Source of the DNA: Streptomyces sp. NBC_00239 | GTDB lineage: Bacteria; Actinomycetota; Actinomycetes; Streptomycetales; Streptomycetaceae | Reading direction: 5' to 3' | Assembly: GCF_036194065.1 (NCBI RefSeq) | Contig: NZ_CP108095.1 | Span: 6,200,001-6,264,000 of the forward strand | Length of the DNA: 64,000 nt | Program-made: the position numbers and the translations under genes | The notes under the pieces: generated by a model | What the model saw: the letters and a program-made list of their open reading frames with translations, nothing else | Told to the model about the DNA's origin: nothing | The model's database searches: none | Shown: positions 50,244 through 58,800 of the stretch, one piece after another | How positions within the stretch are numbered: position 1 is the first letter of the stretch | Layout: the number at the start of each line of letters is the position of its first letter

Positions 50244-50723
50244 ATGAAACGCATCGGGGTGACCGGGCACCGGACGATTCCGGCCGAGCTCCTCGCCCAC
50301 GTCGGGGAGCGGCTGCGGACCCTGCTGCGCGGCCACGAGGGCCCGCTGGAGGCCCTGTCGAGCCTCGCCGACGGCGCCGACCAGCTGTTCGCCGACATCG
50401 CCCTGGAATGCGGCGCCGACCTCACCGTGGTCATCCCCAGCGAGGACTACGAGCAGGACTTCGCGGACCCGGAATCCCTGGCCCGCTACCGGATGCTCCT
50501 GGGCCGCGCCACTCAGGAGGTCCGGATGGGCTTCCGTCACGCGACCGACGAGGCCTACTACGCGGCCGGCACCTTCATAGCGGACAGCTGCGACCGGCTG
50601 GTGGCCGTCTGGGACGGGCAGCCCGCCCGCGGGCACGGCGGCACCGGGGAGATCGTCGCGTACGCGCGCACCCTCGGGAAACCGGTCACGGTCATCTGGC
50701 GGGACGGGGTGCTGCGCGACTGA
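50244..50723 (+). CDS. SLOG-domain protein (predicted nucleotide sensor)
   Basis: 159 aa from the ATG at 50244. A single Rossmann-like domain shows the SLOG features: RIGVTGHRTIP (residues 3-13), the LADGADQLFADIALECGADLTVVIP block (about 42-66) and RLVAVWDGQPARGHGGTGEIV (about 120-140, nucleotide-binding loop). SLOG proteins are predicted to bind nucleotide-derived second messengers in bacterial conflict systems. It is convergent with the SLATT-like gene (20-bp gap). Confidence 0.85.
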   Translation: MKRIGVTGHRTIPAELLAHVGERLRTLLRGHEGPLEALSSLADGADQLFADIALECGADLTVVIPSEDYEQDFADPESLARYRMLLGRATQEVRMGFRHATDEAYYAAGTFIADSCDRLVAVWDGQPARGHGGTGEIVAYARTLGKPVTVIWRDGVLRD

Positions 50724-50743
50724 CCGTCGTATCCCGGTCTGCG

Positions 50744-51667
50744 TCAACTGCTGTGGCGGGCGAGCCAGTCGGTGTGCTGGGGGGAGACGTAGCGCTCGGT
50801 CTCGTAGACGGCGGAGGGCCACTGGCTCTCGGTGATGGTCGTCTGCATCACCACCATCATGGCCGCCAGGTCCTGCTCGACGAGGGTGTGCGCCTCGATC
50901 AGCGGGTGGTGGCGGCGCATCTCGTTCCACGCGATGCCCGCGGCGGCGGCCGCGCTCAGCAGTCCGGCGACGCCGGCGCCCGGACCCGAACCCAGGGCCC
51001 GGAGCAGGGCGAAGAGCAGGGCGAGGGTGGTGAGCAGCACGATGGTCCAGGACCACAGGGCGGTCGCCCGCCGGGACACCTCGGCGCGCCGCCGGTACCA
51101 GTTGCGCTGCTCGATGAGCCGGTCCCGTACGTACGTCTCGCGCCGGACGCTGTAGGCGCGGGCCCGCAACTGCCGCATGGCGCCGGTGATTTCGGCGCCG
51201 CGGGAGAAGCCCTCGGCCTCGCGCGGATCGGTCCAGCCCATCTTCTTCAGCTCGTTCAGCCCCGACTCCAGCCGGGTACGGTACAACCCTTCCGGATCCT
51301 CGCTCTCCGAGCCGAAGGGGGCGCCGTGCACGGCGTAGCGCCATGCCAGCGACTTGATGAACTCGGCTGCGGAACGGTTGAGTTGCCACTGCGGGCGGGC
51401 CCGGCGCCGGGTGGCGCGGACGCCGATCCCGAGCACCGCGGCATACGCCAGAGTGCTGAGTGTGCCGAACAACCGGAGTGGACCGAGGGGGACGGCCGGC
51501 AGTGCGGACAGGGCCGCGGCGAGCACGAGGAGGAACAGCTGCGCGCGCGTGGCCTGCGTGGATTCCCGCTGGCGGGAGATCGCGGCGGTGTCGGCGTGAT
51601 GGAAAAGCGACGGAAGATCTTCGTGCCGAAACGTCATGCTGTTCAGCGATCCGGAAAAGTCCACCAC
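50744..51667 (-). CDS. SLATT/DUF4231-like two-transmembrane protein
   Basis: 307 aa from a GTG at 51667, preceded by a G-rich site; a TTG at 51673 and an ATG at 51637 are alternatives. Two hydrophobic hairpins are present (about residues 42-85, LFLLVLAAALSALPAV; and 205-245, WSWTIVLLTTLALLFALL), separated by a helical region with REAEGFSRGAEITGAMRQLRARAYS and YVRDRLIEQRNWYRRRAE. This matches the SLATT architecture, proposed as a pore-forming effector partner of SLOG sensors. It is divergent from fxsA with about 160 bp between. Confidence 0.82.
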   Translation of the reverse strand: MVDFSGSLNSMTFRHEDLPSLFHHADTAAISRQRESTQATRAQLFLLVLAAALSALPAVPLGPLRLFGTLSTLAYAAVLGIGVRATRRRARPQWQLNRSAAEFIKSLAWRYAVHGAPFGSESEDPEGLYRTRLESGLNELKKMGWTDPREAEGFSRGAEITGAMRQLRARAYSVRRETYVRDRLIEQRNWYRRRAEVSRRATALWSWTIVLLTTLALLFALLRALGSGPGAGVAGLLSAAAAAGIAWNEMRRHHPLIEAHTLVEQDLAAMMVVMQTTITESQWPSAVYETERYVSPQHTDWLARHSS

Positions 51668-51739
51668 AGCCAACCCCCCAGTCTGCTGTTCTGGTGCTCA
51701 CTCTTTCGATAGAACGCTTGACCTGGCCTCATGTCTCGG

Positions 51740-51767
51740 TTGCCAATAGTGGCCTGAAGAGTAAAGT
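51740..51767 (+). promoter_or_regulatory. fxsA: Candidate promoter of fxsA
   Basis: TTGCCA (51740-51745), a 16-bp spacer and TAAAGT (51762-51767), in a clearly AT-richer divergent gap, giving a leader of about 50 nt before the GTG at 51827. Consensus match only. Confidence 0.45.
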
Positions 51768-51826
51768 CCACACCGACACTAGCGCGTCGCTGTTGTCATT
51801 TCCATGCCCATTCCCTAAGGACGGCC

Positions 51827-51991
51827 GTGAAGACCTCTGCAACCTCTTCGACCAGTGCAGTGAAGAACCGTCGCGTTCCCCTGGCCAAGATCGACGTCCG
51901 CAGCAGTTCCGCCACGGCCGTCCTCAGTCGGGTGCTTCCGTCCGAAACGCGCCGCACGGTCGAGGAAGCGATCTTCAACTCGGCGCTCTGA
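51827..51991 (+). CDS. fxsA: FxsA, FXSXX-COOH RiPP precursor peptide
   Basis: 54 aa from the GTG at 51827, with AAGG 6 bp upstream; too small for most ORF calls. The C terminus is FNSAL-COOH, exactly the F-x-S-x-x-COOH signature. The leader has a Ser/Thr-rich start, the basic VKNRRVPLAKIDVR and the helical VLSRVLPSETRRTVEEAI typical of FxsA. FxsB-type enzymes join the Phe ring to the Ser beta-carbon to make a three-residue cyclophane, here expected at Phe50-Asn51-Ser52. The gap to fxsB is 29 bp. No export or protease gene is in the locus. Confidence 0.9.
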   Translation: MKTSATSSTSAVKNRRVPLAKIDVRSSSATAVLSRVLPSETRRTVEEAIFNSAL

Positions 51992-52020
51992 GAGCGAAGT
52001 CCGCGCTCTAGACTGGTGGA

Positions 52021-54291
52021 ATGACCGGCCTGATCGCATTTCGCGAGATCGTCCTGAAAGTTCACAGCAGATGCGATCTTGCTTGTGATCATTGCTATGT
52101 CTACGAACACGCGGACCAAAGCTGGCGGGCCCGTCCGAAAACGATCTCGGAAGAGGTCGTCGCGCAGACCGCGGCCCGGCTCGCGGAACACGCGAGAGAT
52201 CATGCGCTCCCCTCCGTCACCGTGATTCTTCACGGGGGGGAGCCGCTCCTTGCCGGGACCGCCCGACTCCGCTTCGTCTGCGAGGAGTTCACCCGGGCCC
52301 TGGCCGGCACCGCCGCCCTCGACCTGCGGATCCACACCAACGCCCTCCAGCTCGGCAGCCGCTACCTGGACCTGTTCGCCGAATTCGGCGTCAAGGTCGG
52401 CGTCTCCCTCGACGGGGACCGTGCGGCGAACGACCGGCACCGGCGCTTCGCGGACGGCCGCACCAGCCACCCCCTGGTCCTCAAGGCCCTCGACCTGCTC
52501 CGCCGCGAGCAGTACCGCCACCTCTTCCAGGGCCTGCTCTGCACCGTCGACATCGAGAACGACCCGGTGACCGTGCTCGACGCCCTCACCGCACTCGAAC
52601 CGCCCCGCATCGACTTCCTGCTCCCGCACGCCACCTGGGAGACCCCGCCGCCCCGGCCCGACGGCACCCCCGACGCCTACGCCCGCTGGCTGCTGCGGGT
52701 CTTCGACCACTGGGAGCGGCTCGGCCGCCCGGTGCCCGTCCGGATCTTCGAATCCCTCTTCAGCACCCTGCGCGGCGGCCCCAGCCTCACCGAATCCCTG
52801 GGTCTGGCCCCCACCGACCTGATCGTGGTCGAGACCGACGGCACCCTCGAACAGGTCGACTCGCTCAAGAGCGCCTTCGACGGCGCCGCCGCCACCGGAT
52901 TCGACGTCTTCCGGCACGCCTTCGACGAGGTCGCCGCCCACCCCGGGGTACGGGCCCGCCAGCTGGGCCTCGCCGGGGTCAGTGCGCAGTGCCGCGCCTG
53001 CCCCGTCGTACGCTCGTGCGGCGGTGGCCTCTACACCCACCGCTACCGGGCCCTGACCGGCTTCGACAACCCCTCCGTCTACTGCGCCGACCTGCGCGAG
53101 CTGGTCGACGGCGTGGCCGGCCGCACCGCCCGCACCGGCACCGCCGCCGAACTCGCCGCACCCGAGGAGCTGGACGCCGCCCAGCAGCAGCTGACCCGGA
53201 TGCTCCTGGCCCGCCTGCACGAGGACCTGGCCGGCGCCGGCGGCCCCGCCTGGCAGCGGTCCTGGGAACTGCTCACCGAGATCGAGTCCGCCGGACACGC
53301 GGCCGGGGCCCTGGACCCCGTACTGGACCACCCGTACACGCGCACCTGGCTGCTGGCCGCCCTCGACGCCGTACGCCAGGGCCGGCCCGCCGGACCCGCG
53401 GCGGGGCGGCGGCTGGCCGCGCTCGCCGCAGCGGCCGTGCTGCGCGGCCGGCTGGCGGCCCGGGTGCCGGTGCCCTACCGGGACGGGCAGGTGTACCTGC
53501 CGACGCTCGGGCTGCTGCGCACCGCCGGCCCCGGCACCGACGGGTCGGCCGAGCTGCGCGCCGCCGACGACGGGTTCGCGGTCCGCGAGGGCCGGGCCGA
53601 GCACCGTTTCCGGCCATCCGAGGGGGACCGGCGCTGGCAGCCCGTACGGGTGTGGCCCGGCGCCGGACCCGAGGCGCCCGGCGCCGTCCTGGACGACCTC
53701 GACCCGCACCGCAACTGCTTCGCCCGGCCGCCGCGGCTGCGGCTCGGCGCCGGCGAGGCCGCCGAATGGCAGGACCGGCTGGCCGCCGCCTGGACCCTGC
53801 TGCACCGCACCGTGCCCGACCTGGCCCGGCAGGCCGCCACCGGCCTCACCACCCTGACCCCGCTCGCCGGCGGACCGCGCACCACCGGCCGCGGCGAGGC
53901 CGGCCGGCACGGCCCCGGCGCCCTGGGCGTGCCCTGGTCGGGCGGGGTGCCGCAGACCGCGCTGGCGCTGCTCACCGGGCGGCGCCGGGCCCGACTGCGG
54001 GCCCTGACGGAGGTCACCGACCTGTACGCGCTCGACGGCGAGTGGCTGCACGCGTCCCCCTGGCGCGGTCATCCGGTACCGGTCTCCCGGCTGCTGGCCG
54101 ACGTCCACGAGCGGGTCGCGGTCGAGGCCTGCCGGCGGGCCGGGCCGGGCGGCCCGATGGACGACGGCGGCGCGGAGGCCGAGGACATCCTGCGGGTGCT
54201 CGACCGGCTCGCGGCCGCCGCCGAACTCACCACCACCGGCAAAGCGCTGGTCGCAGACCTGCACTGGGAACTCAAGGCCGCGGGGGTTTGA
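52021..54291 (+). CDS. fxsB: FxsB, cyclophane-forming radical SAM/SPASM peptide maturase
   Basis: 756 aa from the ATG at 52021. The radical SAM cluster ligands are Cys18, Cys22 and Cys25 (CDLACDHC). A SPASM-like auxiliary-cluster region with Cys near 324, 327, 333 and 356 follows (AQCRACPVVRSCGGG). The C-terminal half (about 390-756) is an extra domain resembling the HExxH-motif domain often linked to FxsB, but the expected HExxH is absent: the aligned stretch reads ALALLTGRRRARLRAL near residue 652. It acts on FxsA using S-adenosylmethionine. Confidence 0.93.
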   Translation: MTGLIAFREIVLKVHSRCDLACDHCYVYEHADQSWRARPKTISEEVVAQTAARLAEHARDHALPSVTVILHGGEPLLAGTARLRFVCEEFTRALAGTAALDLRIHTNALQLGSRYLDLFAEFGVKVGVSLDGDRAANDRHRRFADGRTSHPLVLKALDLLRREQYRHLFQGLLCTVDIENDPVTVLDALTALEPPRIDFLLPHATWETPPPRPDGTPDAYARWLLRVFDHWERLGRPVPVRIFESLFSTLRGGPSLTESLGLAPTDLIVVETDGTLEQVDSLKSAFDGAAATGFDVFRHAFDEVAAHPGVRARQLGLAGVSAQCRACPVVRSCGGGLYTHRYRALTGFDNPSVYCADLRELVDGVAGRTARTGTAAELAAPEELDAAQQQLTRMLLARLHEDLAGAGGPAWQRSWELLTEIESAGHAAGALDPVLDHPYTRTWLLAALDAVRQGRPAGPAAGRRLAALAAAAVLRGRLAARVPVPYRDGQVYLPTLGLLRTAGPGTDGSAELRAADDGFAVREGRAEHRFRPSEGDRRWQPVRVWPGAGPEAPGAVLDDLDPHRNCFARPPRLRLGAGEAAEWQDRLAAAWTLLHRTVPDLARQAATGLTTLTPLAGGPRTTGRGEAGRHGPGALGVPWSGGVPQTALALLTGRRRARLRALTEVTDLYALDGEWLHASPWRGHPVPVSRLLADVHERVAVEACRRAGPGGPMDDGGAEAEDILRVLDRLAAAAELTTTGKALVADLHWELKAAGV

Positions 54292-54466
54292 AGGGGGCAC
54301 TCCGGTATTCCCGGGAATTTCCCGGAACCGCACGCCACGGTCTTGCCGGTGTGACTGAAAATAGGCGTTGATTGACTGAAGGTTGGGGGGATGTGGCGCG
54401 GAAGCATCCGGAATGATGTTTCCTCGCTCCATCCGATGTGAGTAGTTGTCACGGGACGGGGGTCGT
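54292..54466. other. Gap between fxsB and fxsC with a 12-bp palindrome
   Basis: 175 bp, AT-richer than neighbouring genes. It contains the perfect palindrome ATTCCCGGGAAT (54307-54318) and a TTGACT box near 54372, so fxsC may have its own promoter. Confidence 0.45.
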
Positions 54467-55855
54467 GTGCCTTCATCAGTGCAGCCGTACTTCTTTCTCA
54501 GTTATGCGCACACGCCGAGGTACGGAGCCGGTGGGCCCGACCCCGACATGTGGGTCGAACGGCTCTTCAGGGATCTCTGCGGCCACGTGATGGCCCTGAC
54601 GGATCTCCCGGCCGGCGCCCCTGCGGGATTCATGGACCGGGAGATACGCTCCGGCGAAGGCTGGTCGGAGCGCCTGGGATCGGCACTCGCCTCGTGCCTG
54701 GTCTTCGTTCCGCTGTTCTCGCCGCGCTATTTCGCCAGCGAGATGTGCGGAAAGGAGTGGTATGCCTTTGCGCAGCGCGCCATCCACCACGGCGCACTGA
54801 GCAATCAGCCCACCGAGGCGATCGTGCCCGCCCTGTGGGTGCCGGTGCCCCCGGCGCAGCTGCCCGGACCGGCCGAACGCCTGCAGTTCAACCACAACAC
54901 CTTCGGGGACCGCTACGTCACCGACGGGCTGTACGGACTCATCAAACTCCGCTCCTACGCCGAGCAGTACGAGCGGGCCGTCTACGAACTCGCCAAGCGC
55001 ATCGTGCGCGTCGCCGAATCGGTCCGCCTCCAGGCCGGCCGGCCCGTCGACTACCGGATGGTCCCCAGCGCCTTCGGCGGCGGCGCCGGCCGCCGCGGCA
55101 CCGGACTCGCCTCCCGCACCCTGCAGATCACCGTCGCCGCCGGCACCCGCCACGAACTCCCCGACGGGCGCAGCGCCGACTACTACGGGGACTCCGCCCT
55201 CGACTGGAACCCGTACCACCCGGACTCCCGACGGCCCGTCGCCGCCGTCGCGGAGGACCTGGTGCGCTCCCTGAACTACCGGACGATCCTGGCCTCCTTC
55301 GACGACGAGGCCGGCCACTTCGACAGCAAGCAGCCCCCGACCCGCCCGGAGATCCTGCTCGTCGACCGCTGGGCGGTGGCCGACGACCTGCGCAGGCAGC
55401 GCCTCGCCGCATTCGACCAGGACCCCCGGCCCTGGGTGAGCGTGGTCGTGCCGTGGAACCGGCTGGACCACCAGAGCCGCGTGAAGGAGAGCGAGTTGAC
55501 CCACCGGCTGGAAGAGACGATGCCGGTCAAGATGAGCCAGGGCCGGGCCGCGTGCCGGGCCGCCGCCAACGGCGTCAACAACATGGAGACCCTCGGCCAG
55601 ATACTCCCGCAGGTGGTCGAGGCCGCGGCCCAGCAGTTCCTCAGACACGCCCAGGTCTACCCGCCGGCCGGCGGCAGCCACGGCGAACGCCCCCGGCTGG
55701 TCGGCCCCATGGGCATGTCAGGCGGCCCGCCGCTGCCGCCCCCGGCCCCCTTCCCGGCCGGCTCCCGCTTCGACAAACCGCACCACGAGCACGCGCTGCC
55801 CGAGTACGACGAATTCGGCCCCGATGCGGAGGACACGGATGACCGCGAGTCGTGA
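54467..55855 (+). CDS. fxsC: FxsC, TIR-like protein of the Fxs system
   Basis: 462 aa from the GTG at 54467. The N-terminal TIR-like domain (about residues 6-150) opens PYFFLSYAH and has LFSPRYFASEMCGKEW at 83-98; Glu97 is at the position of the catalytic Glu of NAD-cleaving TIR domains. A second alpha/beta domain (about 200-420, TLQITVAAGTRHELP, EILLVDRWAVADD, WVSVVVPWNR) may be a distant second TIR/SLOG-like fold. A Pro/Gly-rich tail ends the protein. Start codons upstream (TTG at 54446) are possible. It overlaps fxsT by 17 bp. Confidence 0.9.
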   Translation: MPSSVQPYFFLSYAHTPRYGAGGPDPDMWVERLFRDLCGHVMALTDLPAGAPAGFMDREIRSGEGWSERLGSALASCLVFVPLFSPRYFASEMCGKEWYAFAQRAIHHGALSNQPTEAIVPALWVPVPPAQLPGPAERLQFNHNTFGDRYVTDGLYGLIKLRSYAEQYERAVYELAKRIVRVAESVRLQAGRPVDYRMVPSAFGGGAGRRGTGLASRTLQITVAAGTRHELPDGRSADYYGDSALDWNPYHPDSRRPVAAVAEDLVRSLNYRTILASFDDEAGHFDSKQPPTRPEILLVDRWAVADDLRRQRLAAFDQDPRPWVSVVVPWNRLDHQSRVKESELTHRLEETMPVKMSQGRAACRAAANGVNNMETLGQILPQVVEAAAQQFLRHAQVYPPAGGSHGERPRLVGPMGMSGGPPLPPPAPFPAGSRFDKPHHEHALPEYDEFGPDAEDTDDRES

Positions 55856-58800
55856 CGGACGCATCGTCACCTTCTATTCGTACAAAGGCGGCACCGGCCG
55901 CACCATGGCCCTCGCCAACACCGCGTGGGTCCTCGCCGCCAACGGCAAGCGCGTCCTCGCCGTCGACTGGGACCTGGAAGCCCCCGGCCTGCACCGGTTC
56001 TTCCACCCCTTCCTCGACCCCTCCACGCTCGGCGCGACCACCGGCGTCATCGACCTGATCACCGAGTACGCGTGGGCGGCCACCAGCCCGGTGCAGCGGG
56101 CCGACGACTGGCACCGCGACTACGCGCGGATCCAGCAGCACGCGGTCTCGCTCGCCCCGGAGAACCTCGGCTGGGAGTTCCCCTCCGGCGGCACCCTCGA
56201 CTTCGTCTCCGCCGGCCGCCAGAACCGCGAGTACTCCGCCACCGTCTCCACCTTCGACTGGGACAACTTCTACGACCGGCTCGGCGGCGGCCTCTTCTTC
56301 GACGCGCTGCGCGCGGACATGAAGGCGAACTACGACTACGTCCTCATCGACAGCCGCACCGGCCTCAGCGACATCGCCGACATCTGCACCTTCCACCTGC
56401 CCGACGTGCTCGTGGACTGCTTCACCCTCTCCGACCAGTCCATCGACGGCGCCGCCGCCGTCGCCCGCCAGGTCTACGAGCGCTACGGCGACCGCGACAT
56501 CAAGATCTACCCGGTCCCGATGCGCATCGACGAGGGCGAGAAGGAGAAGGCCGACGCCGGACGGGCGCTGGCCCGCATCAAGTTCGACCGCTTCCCCAGC
56601 GGCCTCGCGGGCGACGAGGCCACCGCCTACTGGGGCGCCGTGGAGATCCCGTACCGGCCCTACTACGCCTACGAGGAGACCCTCGCCACCTTCGGGGACG
56701 AGGCCGGGCTCACCAACTCCCTGCTCTCCGCCTTCGAACGGCTCACCGCCGTGGTCTCCGAGGGCGAGGTCACCTCGATGCCCGCCATCCGCGAGGAGAT
56801 CAGGCTGCGGATCCGCGACGCCTTCACCCGCCGCCGCCCCGCCCTGCCCGCCGACCTCTTCCTCTCGTACGTCGCCGAGAACCGCATGTGGGCCGACTGG
56901 ATCGAGTCCGTCCTCACCCGGGCCGGCTTCCGGGTCGTGCCCAAGGACGTCTCCGCCGAGCCCCGCCCCGGCGACACCCTCGGCGCCGGCATCTCCACCG
57001 ACAGCCCGGCCCGCACGGTGGTGCTGCTCTCCAGCGCCTACCTCAAGTCCGCCCGGGCGGTGGACGTGTGGGAGCGGGCCGCCGCCGAGGACCCCACCGG
57101 GGGCCGGCGCAACCTGGTCGCGCTGCGCGTGGGCGACGTACGGCTGAGCACCCCGTACATCGACCGCAACCCGATCGACCTGTTCCGGCTCGACGAGCAC
57201 CACGCCACCGCCGCCCTGCTGCGCGCGCTGGAGCGGCCCGTCCAGCTGCCCGAGGCGGCCTCGCCCGGGCCGCGGTTCCCCGGCACCGTCCCCAAGATCT
57301 GGAACGCGCCGCCCCGCAACACCGGCTTCACCGGCCGCTCCATCGTGCTGGAGCGGATGCGCGACCAGCTCGGCGGCGGGATCTCCGTGGTGCTGCCGCA
57401 GCCGCAGACCCTCTTCGGGCTCGGCGGCGTCGGCAAGACCCAGGTGGCCCTGGAGTACGTGCACCGGTTCATGGCCGACTACGACCTGGTCTGGTGGATC
57501 TCCTCCGAGCAGACCGACGACGTGGTCGCGGGGCTCGCCGAACTCGCCGTCCGGCTCGGCGCGCAGACCGGCGAGGACATGGCGGCCGCCTCCCAGGAGG
57601 CCATCGACCTGCTGCGGCGCGGGGTGCCCACCTCCCGCTGGCTGCTCGTCTTCGACAACGCCGACGACCCCGAGACCCTCAAGCGGTTCTTCCCGCCGGG
57701 CGGGCCCGGCCACGTGCTGGTGACCTCCCGCAACCAGAGCTGGTCCCAGTACGGCGACGCCCTGCCCGTCGACGTCTTCCTGCGCGAGGAGTCCATCGAG
57801 CACCTCCAGCGGCGCGCCCCCGGGCTCACCCCGGAGGACGCCGACCAGGTCGCCACCGCCGTCGGCGACCTGCCGCTGGCCGTCGAGCAGGCCGGCGCCT
57901 GGATCGCCGAGACCGCCACCCCCGTCGGCTCGTACCTGGAACAGCTCGCCCAGCAGGCCGCCCGGGTGCTCGGCCTCAACCAGCCGGCCGGCTACCCGGA
58001 GCCGGTCGCGGCCACCTGGAACGTCTCCATCGAACGGCTCCAGAGCCGCTCGCCCGCCGCCGTCCGGCTGCTCCAGCTGTGCGCCTTCTTCGCGCCCGAG
58101 CCGATCTCCGCGAACCTCCTCTACAGCAAGGAGATGATCGACGCCCTCAAGCCGTACGACCCCTCGCTCCAGGAGAAGCTGGTGCTGGGCCGGGTCATCC
58201 GCGAGATCGGCCGGTTCGCGCTCGCCAAGGTCGACCAGGTCAGCAACAGCATCCAGGTGCACCGCCTGGTGCAGGCCGTCATCCGTGCCCAGCTCAGCGA
58301 GGAGGAGCAGCGCGAGGCCCGGCACGCCGTGCACCGGGTGCTGGCCGGGGCCCGGCCCGACGACGACGAGCCGATAGACAACCCGGAGACCTGGCCGCGG
58401 TTCAACACCATCTGGCCGCACCTGCCCCCGTCGGAGGCCCGGCTCTGCCGGGAGCCCGAGACCCGCCGACTGCTCATCGACCGGGTCCGCTACCTGTGGA
58501 AGCGCGGCGACTTCAAGGCGGCCTACCAGCTCGGCAGCGAGCTGCGCGAAGCGTGGAAGGAGACCCTCGGCGACAGCGACCTCCAGTACCTCTACCTGCG
58601 CTTCCACCTCTCCAACATCCTGCGCTCGCAGGGCCGTTACGTGGAGGCGAAGGAGCTGGACGAGGTCACCCTGGAGCGCCAGCGGAACGCGCTCGGCGCC
58701 TCCCACCCGCACACGTACATGACCACCAGCGGCCTGGCCATGAACCTCGGCGCGCTCGGCCAGTACGGCAAGGCCATGGAACTGGCCACCGAGGCGCACG

